A stretch of 64,000 nucleotides of DNA from Siphonodentalium dalli (Eukaryota > Mollusca > Scaphopoda > Gadilida > Siphonodentaliidae): assembly GCA_032622095.1 (NCBI GenBank), contig CP136065.1, positions 62,915,094-62,979,093 on the forward strand, in the 5' to 3' direction. A model generated the notes under the pieces. It was not told where the DNA came from, did no database searches, and saw nothing but the letters and a program-made list of their open reading frames with translations. The translations under genes and the position numbers were made by a program. Positions within the stretch are counted from its first letter, which is position 1; each line of letters starts with the position of its first letter. Shown here piece by piece: positions 47,436-58,671 of this stretch.

Positions 47436-48076
47436 ACTGCAATGATTATTTCGACAGTGGGTCGGCAACTGTTGCAGACGGGGTATACTTGATATCGCCA
47501 AATGGCGCCACACAAATGGAAGCCTGGTGTGACATGACTAATGGAGGATGGACCGTGTTCCAGAAAAGATTCGACGGCAGTGAAGACTTCCATCGCACAT
47601 GGCACGAATATCGATTAGGATTTGGGGATCCCAACGGGGAACATTGGCTCGGCCTGAAACATGTTTATCAGCTGGCAACACTAGGCACCACAGAGTTGAG
47701 AATTCGGATGAAGCTATTCAGCAGTACTACTTGGAATGTTGTTACATACGACAGCTTCTCGTTGGGTCCATGTGAAGATTGATATCGACTGCCAGTTGGT
47801 ATGGTGCATTTGGGGTATGGCTGTGATAGCCTGATACCAGTACACAATAGAATGCTCTTCTCGACATTTGACGTAAAATATCAGGCAGTGCAACCGACCT
47901 GGGATTGTGGAGATGGGTGGTGGTACAACGTTTGCTGTGAAGCATGTCTAAACAGACCATACCTGCCAGCGCCGGGAACCTATAGCAATGAGGGCGGAAG
48001 GTTCCTCACGTGGGAGTGCATAACAGGCTGGCACAACTCTCTCGAACAGACGGAAATGGCGTTCAAACGAATATAG
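47436..48076 (+). pseudogene. FReD exon with one in-frame stop, right arm
   Basis: Mirror copy of 40331-40971, here in the orientation of gene 2. Acceptor CGTCTTACAG (47426-47435), phase-1 entry, premature TGA at 47780-47782 in place of the Trp of CEDW, then open to the natural TAG. One further change from the left arm: T at 47856 makes Leu in NRMLFST where the left arm has Pro. Phase and strand would let the stalk exon at 27843 splice to it, giving a FReD cut after about 115 residues. It could represent the true last exon of gene 2 if the palindrome is resolved differently. Confidence 0.9.
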
Positions 48077-48748
48077 TTTGAGCGGCCACAACAAAGTGAT
48101 CTGACCGAGAAAACAATCACACATAAACAAGTTGTCATTGTCGTCTGGTTTCATTTAAAAAATAATGGGTACTATCATAATTGACAAATTTCTTTTGAAG
48201 TTTTGAGGATATTGGAGACGGAGCATTGTTTGAGATGACGTATCTAATTTGATGATGCAACAATCTCTTCTCTGCTAATGATGGTATGCCGTCGTGTGCT
48301 GGGTCGAAAAATAGTGTGCTAACGTAGGTCCGTACTCAGTACTGACATATATATAGCAGCCAAGGGGTTAAGTTGTACGGCATCCAATATGAGACATCAA
48401 TCGCACATATGTACCCATTTAGAACACAGCTGAGGCATTCTGTACATACGCCTCGCTATGACCCAGCTAGCGACCGTATTTGTTTTTACTGTCACACAAA
48501 GGGCGAGACGATTCAAGCCCGCCATTGGTTTTAGTAATATTGTGTTTACACATGCTTTTCGAGTATTGCTCAGCTCAACTATCAACCACGGAGAAAGCAC
48601 GTTTAAAAACTATAGGATTAGAACCAATGGTGGCCATAGATGTTCCTGCTAACTGTCATTCTCAACGACTCGGCCATTTTCGATATTCGCGCAATGCTAC
48701 ACTATACTGCCCTGGTAATAAGGCGATGACATTGACTCGTGATAAATG

Positions 48749-48835
48749 CTGGCCGTTTCGGCACTTGTGTTTGCGGTTCGGCACCTGGACCTTTCGGCAC
48801 CCGACTATTCGGCATTTCGGACGTTTCGGCACCTG
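48749..48835 (-). repeat. GGTGCCGAAACGTCC minisatellite, right arm
   Basis: Mirror copy of 39572-39658. Confidence 0.85.
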
Positions 48836-49261
48836 TTAATTGTCGGACCAATGAAACTATCAGTGATGACTAGATGTGATTTTTATATTCATTCTTTCCT
48901 TCAATAAAGCATATAAAGTGGAACAAATGATAATGATGGCGGTGAGCGTATTCATTTAACTTTGGTATGTTATTGAACTAATACCACTGTAATAGTAATG
49001 TCTACATAAAACAGCTCCGACACGTATAACTCTGTATACATGCACCGGAGAGCCACATTAATACTTGATACTTTATTTCACTCAAATAATACAATCACAT
49101 GTGTAACAGGAACTATGAAAACATCACTGATTTTGTCCAGACAGAATGTCCAAATAAATTAATTGGAATCCATATGGTATTTCTGTGCTTGTCGTCATAA
49201 TTATGATCACATATCACAAAATGGACAATAGACAATTCCAACGTCGGAATACATTTCTCAA

Positions 49262-49320
49262 TAAACTGTATTAAGAAATATTACGAACATACTGTTCGTA
49301 ATATTTCTAAATACAGTTTA
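49262..49320. repeat. 59-bp hairpin, right arm
   Basis: Mirror copy of 39087-39145. Confidence 0.9.
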
Positions 49321-49435
49321 GGTCAGTGCTGGTTTTTCCTCAAGTTATTGAATTTCTTGTTAAATATCTAATGTCTCTAAACCAGTTTCAATTTAGTCAA
49401 TTAGATAAGTTTTTTATTGACATGGGAATTAGTGT

Positions 49436-49759
49436 TTAAAAAAGAATAGAGCAAAATACGGGAAAGTTGTAGAGAAAACGTAAAATCAGGCGACGAGACG
49501 TCATGACACCGCGCGGGCGACAAGATATATTGAGCAACACGTCAAAGAGAGAGCAGGCACCTTCGCAGCATCGAAATAATTCATCTTGAACTAAAGTTTT
49601 GTCAAGTATCACCACGTCACTTGATGTATACAACCGAACTACAGGTATATAGTCAGAACATATTGATTCAATTTTTTTTCTTCGGAGGTGTCCACATCGT
49701 TGCAGAAGGGTATACTCTTTTGAAAATGAGCACAATGGAAGTGACGTCAATAGATCCAC
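49436..49759 (-). other. Open frame across the right palindrome edge
   Basis: A 107-codon minus-strand frame crossing from unique flank into the palindrome. The flank part reads RCGHLRRKKIESICSDYIPV and LYTSSDVVILDKTLVQDELF, which looks like ordinary protein composition but matches no family I know. The last 28 residues are the same palindrome-derived tail that follows the truncated FReD exon at 38883. The flank part could be a fragment of another gene or element joined here. Confidence 0.25.
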
Positions 49760-49954
49760 TCTCTAATGGTGCATATGGATTTACTAACAATGTTTCGCAG
49801 CAAGCGACTACCTATTATGAGGTAAATAGTATGTAACCTAACTCCGATCAGGCATCACATACAAATTATCAAGTATCTTTACAAATTATTTTAATTTAAG
49901 TTGAATATTTGTCGATAAAACGCGCATTATGATTCCGACAGCTAACTGATGTGT

Positions 49955-50043
49955 GCCATTCACAAAGGTTGCCAAACACTGGCAAAAACTCACACATGTT
50001 GCCAAACACTGTTTAAAAGTCACGCAGGTTGCCAAACACTGTT
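49955..50043 (+). repeat. Tandem repeat GGTTGCCAAACACTG, three copies
   Basis: Units of about 30 bp with (A/C)CA(A/C)A(G/T)GTTGCCAAACACTG and a variable spacer, ending directly at the TTAA of the next element. Confidence 0.82.
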
Positions 50044-50045
50044 AA

Positions 50046-50367
50046 CCCTTTACCCAACAACGGCCCTGTGCCAATGCATTCTCTTATATATGCGAGTCGA
50101 CCATAGGTCGCCTCGCATATATAAGTGAATGCATTGGCTTAACACATTAAAAATTATAAAATTGTGAAAGAATGTAAGAAAAAATGGTAAAAAGTATTAA
50201 AAAAAGATTTTTTTTTAGGCCAATGCATTCTCTTATATATGCGAGGCGACCTATGGTCGACTCGCATATATAAGAGAATGCATTGACACATGGCATAACT
50301 GTAACTATGTGGTCAAGGAGCCGGTTCCAATGATATCCATATTTGTATGGTTTTATTGAGACATCAT
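50046..50367. mobile_element. TTAA MITE, truncated copy
   Basis: Starts with TTAA (50042-50045) and CCCTTTACCCAACAACGGCC, and carries both copies of the CCAATGCATTCTCTTATATA palindrome. It follows the right-arm copy to TGTATGGTTTTATTGAGACA and then diverges, so the second terminus is missing. Confidence 0.72.
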
Positions 50368-50590
50368 GAAAGTTTGTTTATATTTTTTCACAAGAACGCG
50401 AAGATGTACAGTGTAACTCAGAAAGTGAACAAAGGGTGTCGGATAATTAATCGATTAAATTCATTAACGATAATTTCATTGACGCGCGAATTAAGATGAT
50501 TGTGTTCAGTTTATGATTTAAGTAACCCCATGAGAGTATCTAGAGATTTGATGCACAAGAAGTAATGTCACACATTAAAAAATAAAACAT

Positions 50591-50725
50591 GTGCCGAACG
50601 GTCTTCGATGAGTGACGAAACGTCCAAGTGCTTGGGCCGAAACAACCAAGTGCCGAAATCTAAGGTACCGAAACGTCCTGAAAACCAGGTGCCGAAATGT
50701 CCAGGTGCCGAAACGTCTTGCACCA
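50591..50725 (+). repeat. GGTGCCGAAACGTCC minisatellite, third array
   Basis: Irregular units such as CAAGTGCCGAAATC, GGTACCGAAACGTCC, AGGTGCCGAAATGTCC and AGGTGCCGAAACGTCT. Related to the arrays inside the palindrome arms. Confidence 0.82.
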
Positions 50726-51499
50726 CTCGTGATGTATATATATATGAATGGAGCACAATGTATTCACTGCTTGCCAGTACATGACTTAATCATGCATTAA
50801 ATAGTGATAAATATTAATACATAGCAATAATTAGTTCCAAGTTTAACAGCCAACAGACATATTTACCGGTATTGTACACATGGTGAATCACGTGATTGAA
50901 ATATACCGGCAGATATGGTTCCTATTTATGGAAGAGGTTATTTCCTCAGCGCAGCGGATATGGCCGAGTAGTTGAGAATGGCTAACTATCTGACAATCAA
51001 AACAAAAAAACTAAGATGCATGCATCAGGTCGCCCGTGAACTATTTATCATAGAATTCTTGTAGCTATCTATTCAGTCGACGTAAATATCTCCGTAATAA
51101 TTATAATATTACGTCGACACGAATTCATGTAAAAACCCATTTCCAGGACAATGGGCTTCCCCCAATTTCGTGACGTCATACTGATGTCACAGACATTCCA
51201 AATAAGGAATAATTTATGCGGTTGTATTGGAATGTTACGAGAGGCAGAGATTTACTAGTACAGAACACTGAATAGAGGCATCGGTTATTTCGCCGCCGAT
51301 CAGAATCATGCCATTTGTCAAAAGTGTTTTTCTTTAATAAAGCAGCTGGTCAAAATTAATACGACTATTAAAACTAACTTTAAATCAGTGCCACATGGCC
51401 GAGTTAAACGACTATTGCATTCGCCGTATACAGACGACACCTGAGCTATTTTTACGGGACACGCGCAGCTGTTATCGGTTAGCCAATCGGGGCCAGCGC

Positions 51500-52050
51500 T
51501 TTCTGGTACCGCTTCCAATCAAAACAAGGAATTCCCTGGTGTATCCCCAAGTCTGGAAATAGAATTCCGGCCAGTCCTGTTCGACTCAGATGAATTATAT
51601 GATTTACTGAGTCGAAATTTATGTCGACTGCTATCTATTATACATTTTGGAATATCTGTATGCATGTGTGTATGAATGCATGTATCTATTTTTGTTATAG
51701 ACTCGAACACTACTCGACCGATCCGACTCGGATTTGGTATTTAACGTGTCAACTTGACCCCGCTCATAGGCATGTTTCTGGACCTTGACCGATCCGACTA
51801 AAATTGTGTGTGTATGACTACTTTGATCCCGGGAGCAATATGGACGGGTCCAATTTCACGTGGGACCATGTCGTCGAACGTGCTGATATAGGCATGTTTC
51901 TGGACCAATTGAACAATAGTTTGTCCAGACGCTGTATATACCGGGCACTGCCCAGATGGAGGCGATCACAAAGAAATCCCTAAATATCCCGAACGAAGTC
52001 GAGTACATCAGCTAGTATTATATATTTATAGATTTAGTTACAAACTATTT
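51500..52050. other. Non-coding stretch with a short repeated phrase
   Basis: ATAGGCATGTTTCTGGACC occurs twice (about 51767 and 51888), with GATCCGACT boxes nearby, suggesting a diverged tandem pair. No exon is seen from 50750 to 52300. Confidence 0.4.
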
Positions 52051-52334
52051 ACCTGTATATTGTACATAGAAATGTTTGACAAATGTATCTATATCAATAT
52101 TACCATTGGGGTCATTAAAAATAGATACGACGAAACAAAATGTTGAAGGGTGCATGTGATTGTGAGGAATAATAGGACCATGGGTAAATTTAATTTATGG
52201 ACGCTTGTTAATTTTCATAGGACTACATGTATCAGATAAATTTTTATATTGCAAATGATGACAGGAATGCGGAAAGTTGAACTACCTAAGTAATACTGGC
52301 TATCCGCGTGAAGAGAATATACATGTATATAAAA

Positions 52335-52690
52335 ACCAAAATAGAAGATGATTGCTGGCGACAATGTTTTCCAAAGAAATGCAAAGCATTCGATAGCTCC
52401 CATCTAGTGGTCACCCCGAAGATCAATATGAAGTTTGGTGACTATCAGATGAGGGATGTGGTCTGTACAGGTGCTAAAGAATTCAGTCATGCAAAGAGTA
52501 ATATACAAAATTGCTGCCTGTGGTCATGTTTTTTAACGAAATTCGGAAAAATTAGATTACTCTCATCCTGGTTATCCAGAAGATCATTGTGGAATCTGGT
52601 GACGATCGGACAAGGGATGTCGTCTGTAGGATCAACCAAATTATTTAGCCATAAAAATAGTAAAATTCAAGATCAACTGATAGAAAGTGT
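52335..52690 (+). repeat. Degenerate ~180-bp tandem repeat, part 1
   Basis: Two diverged units containing AAAATAGAAGATGATTGCTG, ATGTTTT..AA.GAAAT.CG, CTC(C/T)CATC, CCCGAAGATC and TGAAGTTTGGTGAC. The frame 52308-52697 (129 codons) passes through both units but has no domain; it is open because of the repeat. Confidence 0.65.
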
Positions 52691-53374
52691 TCCGTAACGC
52701 GACACACATCGGTGGTTTTCACTTCACAATATTCAATCAGAATAAATGTATTTGCAAAGTCGCGCGGTCGGCCATTTTAAATCTAAACAATAATGAGTCA
52801 AGTTAGGCAACAATTTCTCTCCACGAGTTCCTATACCAAATATGAACAATCATGTCTATTCAGCAAATTACATTGTGCACGGTTCGTGGATATTCGTTCC
52901 CGATTTGATTCTGTAACTGAAGGTTCCATGAGTCCCATTTAAATTCAAAATGGTCGACCTTATTTGCAAACTGATACGACATGTGAACGGGTACGTGTGT
53001 ATGTGATTAACCGAAACGTGTGGGGTCATACTTGTGGGTGGGGTTGTTGGTGAATAAATGATAAGAAATTGTAACTGGGTTTAGTGTATAATGGCCACAA
53101 TGGGCAATAATAAAGGCAAAAACATAAGTTGCAATCCCAAGTCCCAATCACAATATTAAAACAATATCACAATGCCGTGCTTTCAAAAAATTGGAATTTA
53201 ATCATTGAAGAGTTATAATAGACTCATAAAAACCAGGACCCACCCTTCCGAGACCGACCTATCGCGCCATGAATACAATCACGATTGATGTCCATCGCGT
53301 GTAGTTTAAAGAGCGAAACTTGATACTACTGTATTTTGCCAAACAGCCTGCTGATCTACGAATGTGCATATATG

Positions 53375-53470
53375 CAACCACAGTACCGAGTACCGGTGGT
53401 ACTGCACACCAGTACCGGTACCGCAAAAATGCCCCAGTACCGGCGGTACCGGTACCGGTACTGCGTACCG
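53375..53470. repeat. GGTACCGGTAC simple repeat
   Basis: Self-complementary runs of GTACCGGTACC with short interruptions. Hairpin-prone; no gene. Confidence 0.85.
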
Positions 53471-53639
53471 TTGAGAAGCCTGGGTGGAATTGTTGTATAA
53501 AAACAGCACTACATGTAAATATAAAATAAAACAGTGCTACATCTTATTACAGATTATTTCCACATATAATCAGTGACTACAGGCAGTCTGACAAAATAAA
53601 GTTTCAGTGACACTCTATCCGAAGAGGGGGATAATTTCA

Positions 53640-54095
53640 TCTGTTACAGTCAATGGAGCAATTATGAATCTGGAGCTGAAATTTCTAAGTAATACTAGAT
53701 ATCGACAATACGCGATAACATATAACGTAAATGCAATATGGCCGCTGGCGACCATTTTATCCTATGAAATTCAAAACATATTTGATAGCTCTCATCTAAT
53801 AGATCAATATCAAGATAAATATGAAGTTTGGTGATGATCGGATGAGTGAAGTGGACTGTGGTCTGTGCTAAAGGGTTTAGTAATGTTAATAGTAACATCC
53901 GAAATCACTGTCAGTGGCATGTTTTTTAACGAAATTCGGAAAAACTACACTACTCACATCTTGTTGTTATCCCGAAGATCCATATGAAGTTTATTAACGA
54001 TTGGACAAGTAGGGTATACCAAATTATTGAATCATGGAAAGAATAAAATCGAAGATGGTCATTGGCGCCCATGTTTTTCATCAAAACTCGGAAAA
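53640..54095 (+). repeat. Degenerate ~180-bp tandem repeat, part 2
   Basis: Two to three further units of the family at 52335: TGAAATT..AAGTAATAC, ATGGCCGCTGGCGACCATTT, GAAATTCGGAAAA and CCCGAAGATCCATATGAAGT. The intervening 52700-53370 shows nothing recognisable. Confidence 0.62.
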
Positions 54096-55154
54096 CGTTG
54101 ATGGCTATATAAGATTATAAGGAAATCCAGTTATTACTCCATGTAATTTCTCTTTGATTACCACACGTGTAACACCTGCCATGCAGATCAAGAGCTCAAC
54201 TGACCATCCGCAGTGACCTACATGTAGTTTATCTCAAAATCTGTTGACAACTATTGTCATAATAATAATAATCATACTGTCTGTACCTATTTGTTGCAAA
54301 ACCAATCCTTCTCAAGTTCAATCGATCTTTTTCAAGTAGTTCACTGTTGTTACACAAGGCATATATGGTTTCTGACTAGTATTGAAACAATTATTTGACT
54401 AATCGGCGTCGACTCGATAATTAAACAAGTCGACGCTGAAATCCGCCAGTCGATTAATCTAAGCAAATCGGCAATATGGCCTACCGAATTCATAGAATTT
54501 ACAGTTTCATGTTCGGTGCTGGGTGGCACCTCTCAGAATGCGTTCGATTCTTCTCTTATACCGGACAATTCCGATATTCTAATTTTTGTTCTCAGGCTGG
54601 TAGAGGTGTATGATTGTGTATAAGGTGTATCCTGTTTATACTGTGTTATATTGTGTTATTTTCTGGAACATGCTATCATGTGACTTATTTCCACTAAAAC
54701 GAGATACAATTTGTCGTATTTTGGATAAATTCTAGCACATTGTAAACTATATAGTTAATTTATAGTTTAAAAATATAAAAGACTACCATTAACAGAAGAG
54801 TGTGGGGTTTTTTTCATGGTTACTTTTCATAGTTAAAGTGCAAGTTAAGATAACAAACAAACGGAACTGTCAAACATTTCGACATTCAAGGACTATTTGT
54901 AGGATGATCTAAGGCAGCTCATATATTGCCTGTGACATTTGACCATTTTAATAAATATTTGTTAGCACAAGTAGCAATATTGGCTGTGGAAATATAAAAA
55001 TGTACATTTGTGGCACGTGAAAATCAAGTTAGGAACGTGCGATATTATGCTACCCGGTCGTAAAAGGATGTAATCGAAATGCCTAATTTGTGCATACCAG
55101 TCACAACTAGTTATCTTGCACTTTAATTGTTAACACCTCTCCTTGTTCAACCGA

Positions 55155-55385
55155 TTTAGGTTGTCTTTTGTCTATAAAATGATGGGATTGAAAAAATTGT
55201 CGTTAAGGGCATTTCCGCCCCGTTAACTTTGAGACATGTATATTCGATAGATATATAGTTTCATCATTGTGTGGTCTTTTGATTTTTGTAAGACTGCTGT
55301 GGATGTTTCGACCGCACAATGATGAAACTATATATCGACAGAATATTTTATTTTTATAGACAAAAGACAACCTAAATCGGTGACA
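55155..55385. repeat. Hairpin repeat, TTAGGTTGTCTTTTGTCTAT arms
   Basis: The outer arm CGATTTAGGTTGTCTTTTGT with CTATAAAAT is mirrored by ATTTTTATAGACAAAAGACA with ACCTAAATCGG. An inner pair TCGATAGATATATAGTTTCA with TCATTGTG is mirrored by CACAATGATGAAACTATATA with TCGAC. A non-autonomous fold-back element. Confidence 0.83.
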
Positions 55386-55814
55386 ACAATATATATGAAT
55401 AATAAAGTTTATATTTTAAAAAAGTAAATAAATAATATTAATTAATTAACAAAATTGACATAATAATTCGAATAATATTTTTATATTTAAAACAGTAAAT
55501 TAATAATTGCCACTTTTAAATTTAAATTTAATTAAAATTTAATTTTATCGGCTTCCTTAGAAAGATTCTATTTTTATGTGCACTTTATAAACTTCATTTA
55601 GTCATCTTTGTCATGTATTGAGTTTGATATCTTTTGTTAAAAGTTTATAAATCATGTATGTCTCATGTTTGTTATTATATTTTATGTGTTTATTATGATT
55701 AAATAAAGTTATCATTTAAAATAAATGTATTCACTTTCTAAATTATTATTTCACAAAAAACCTCAAATACCCCAAAAACACAATAGTTTAGAGTCGCCAA
55801 TTTGTTAATCCGAT

Positions 55815-56275
55815 TACCTATAACACTAAGCACAAATGCCGCTTATCCCTTTTAAATGGAGCCGGCCGCTTACACTTTTTAGAATGAAAGAACGAAAAGT
55901 TGAATAAAATCAACAAATTTGTGAATTTAAAAACAATTCAAACGTTAATGTTTTCCATGTCATAACCCGGACATATGTACTAACTTTCAGTCATGTCCAT
56001 TTATAAACAAAGAAGATAATGAATGCGACATTAAGTCCGCTTACACCTTTTATTTTGGAGCCGGCCGCTTTATAGTGTGTTTCAGAACGAAAAAGTTGAA
56101 TAAAATCAACAAATTTGTGAATTTAAAAACAATTCAAACGTTATTGTATTCCATGTCCCAGTCCGAACATATTTCAATAATATTCATTGAGAAACAACGG
56201 ACCAAACGCCATATAACACCCCTTATACACCTTTTATTTCGAGCCGGCCTCAGCATACGCTTTATAGTGTGTCCC
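55815..56275 (+). repeat. Tandem repeat, ~215-bp unit, about 2.3 copies
   Basis: CCGCTTA(C/T)..CCTTTTA, GGAGCCGGCCGCTT and AAAGTTGAATAAAATCAACA, then AATTTGTGAATTTAAAAAC, are repeated in direct orientation with few changes. The frame 56075-56377 is a by-product. Confidence 0.8.
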
Positions 56276-56843
56276 GAGCTGGCCCATGTCGACTGGGTCG
56301 AGTGGGCCCTGGGGCGAGTGGGCCGGTTTCCGGCACCTTTTATAGGTGGCGCCATTATCGTGAGCAAGCTTCCTTAATTTGCAGCAGGTATCCGTTTGTG
56401 CGTAGTTTAATTTAGAAAGTTCCCCAATTAATATCGTAAATAGAGCGACTGTATTTGACAGAGAAGGCCTCTGTTATTGATTATCAAGTTGCTATACATT
56501 AAAAAACGACAAATGCACATGCCCGTTCAAGCGTAGTAGTCTATTTTCCCCATGTTAAACGACATCCGCAAATACCAAATAACGCTAACCTACTGCAAAT
56601 GTTTTACATGACAACTGTTAATATATTTGGGCTGAATTCATCTGACGTGGTATGATTCCTCAAAATAAACAACAAAACCATCGTTACTTGGAAATGTAGT
56701 TTGGGCTAACATTGGGCTAACATTTACAGAAATTATCCACCTCATTTATTCCGACACACAACACAAAACGCGTACACGATCAGAACACGGTCGCTAACCT
56801 GGGCAGAGTGCACCGTGTGTAAAGAGTGTCTGAATGTCTGTCG

Positions 56844-57067
56844 TGACCTTCGATGTCAGGTATCACGTGGATCCGACCTGCGACTATGGAGCCGGTGGAG
56901 GCTGGTGATACAAATTACAACATCAGTGTGTGGTGATGGTTTTCTGAACAATATTATCTGCCAGCGCGGGTAACCTATGGCGACCCGGGAGGAAGATTCG
57001 TCACGTGGTTGTGTTGACGGACTGGTATGAATCGCTCGAGCAGACAGAGATGATCTTCAAACGAATT
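56844..57067 (+). pseudogene. FReD C-terminal fragment
   Basis: Reads VTFDVRYHVDPTCDYGAGGGW, then an in-frame TGA. After frameshifts it reaches CCAGCGCGGGTAACCTATGG (the PAPGTYG region) and TDWYESLEQTEMIFKRI; the normal stop is lost (TAT for TAG). It is closest to the palindrome FReD in the TFDV/Y segment. It has no N-terminal half and no acceptor: a relic of the same array. Confidence 0.85.
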
Positions 57068-57622
57068 TATTATTGGCGGAAAAAGTAATGTGATATGACG
57101 TATAAACCAATTGACAGTTTATTGAGACAATACTTTCATTATATCCAGTAAATATAAATTTTGTTTTGAAGATATTGGAGACATAAAATATTACAGATTA
57201 CGGAAACATGCTGATGAAACATGGGACACCATTCACATAATGAACTACTATCGATAAGAATTACGAATAGCTAATACTAGTTGTAAATGTTTTGGACAGT
57301 CCCCAGACCTTTTCGCAGAATTATCGAATAGTAGTCTGTTTGTGAGAATAGTGATGTTCAAACTTTCTGCCACTCGCAATAAAGTGATATGGGTTTGTTT
57401 GTCGTGATTATTTTGTATCTAGTCGTGTTGTTATTAGGTCACTGGCAGTGGTATAGGCAAAACGACAACTGATAAAAAGAATACATTTTCTAGTATCATA
57501 TGTGTAATTATTATCAGTACTGTGGTAGTCCATTACGCATATATACCCGTTTGTACACAATTGCATTTCGGTTGCGAACTTCGATTCAGAGATGAGACTC
57601 CAGGCAAGACAGTTCTGGTTAA

Positions 57623-58094
57623 CCCTTTGAGTGCCAGGTCAGATTTTTGTATCAACCCATATACCCTGTGCCAATGCATTCTCTTATATATGCTAGTCGA
57701 CCATAGGTCGCCTCGCATATATAAGAGAATGCATTGGCCTAACAATTTTTTATCATTTGTTATTATTTTTTATAATTTTTTACAATTTTAATAATTTTTT
57801 CTTATATTCTTTAACAGACTTATTTTGTAGGTTTAGTGCCAGGGAATCTCACGTTTTTCATGGGCATCAAAATTATTACTATGAATACTTGGTGATAGTT
57901 TTGAGTTATAACATGCCCCTAAGGTTTTATCCAGTTTGTTTTTAAATTCGCTATCGCATGATTAAGCATACCCAAAATAAATTCAACCCAAAAAAATCTA
58001 AAACAAAATAAAAAAATATTTATTATTTGTTTTAGGGCCGATTTTACAGACCGTAAATTAGGGCCGATGAGATCGGCCCCTGGCACTGAAAGGT
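57623..58094. mobile_element. TTAA-flanked MITE with a different terminus
   Basis: The ends CCCTTTGAGTGCCAGG and CCTGGCACTGAAAGGT are imperfect inverted repeats flanked by TTAA (57619-57622, 58095-58098). Inside, at 57666-57740, is one copy of the CCAATGCATTCTCTTATATA palindrome that also forms the core of the elements at 42753 and 50046, whose termini differ. Confidence 0.75.
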
Positions 58095-58671
58095 TTAAAG
58101 TACAGACTCCACAGTTATGCTGAAGTGAGTCTGAGGTAATTGGGGGGTATTTATTACCACAAGCAAGAGTTAGCTCTGTGTGGCTGAGAATAATTTCTGC
58201 ATTGAAATCATGCAGTGTGACCGTATGACAGACATTGTTTAAGTAATATTTTAGCAATATGACGAATCTACCACTAAACAGGCATTCCAACAACCGCCTG
58301 ATAGGATACATCGCTTTCCCGATGATGGTGTGATTGGATGAGACTGACGTAATTATGCTGGTGGTAATAGAAATACCCCCACTTACCCCAGACTCAATCC
58401 CACCATAGCTGTGGAGTCTGTGTTTTAACCAGAACTGTAGACAAGATTGCGTCCCATCAGTGCGGCAATTTGTACTGATATCACTAGATCTTTTTGATCG
58501 ACATTTAGTAAATGCTAGGGGATTGCCAGTCAAAAATGGCGCGTTCTCATTTCTATATAGCAACGGAATGGTCATACTTCTCTTTTTTGTCACTGGAAGC
58601 ACGTGGGAAGATTTTATGTCACTACAAAAAGTATTTTGTACCCACATCCTACCCCACATATATGCATGCAC
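58095..58671 (-). other. Unassigned minus-strand open stretch with a possible splice donor
   Basis: A 250-codon minus-strand frame runs 58671-57919, but its C-terminal third lies inside the TTAA element. The rest, from TNCRTDGTQSCLQFWLKHRL to GGNKYPP-like sequence, matches no family I know. A consensus donor (GAGTCTGGG|GTAAGTGG, minus strand near 58390) and an upstream TTGTCTACAG leave open a short exon there. Long open frames are rare in this AT-rich sequence, hence the mention. No start or domain evidence. Confidence 0.2.

Larger units (their letters stand above)
44610..49523 (-). repeat. Right arm of ~9.8-kb palindrome
   Basis: Reverse complement of 38884-43791 with the few differences noted there. 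It ends CGCGGGCGACAA at 49523, beyond which the flank GATATATTGAGCAACACG is unrelated to the left flank, and no target duplication is visible at the two outer edges. Confidence 0.93.

Noticed and set aside
52308-52697. 129-codon frame as a gene
   Set aside because: It spans two diverged units of a non-coding tandem repeat that recurs at 53640-54095 with broken frames.
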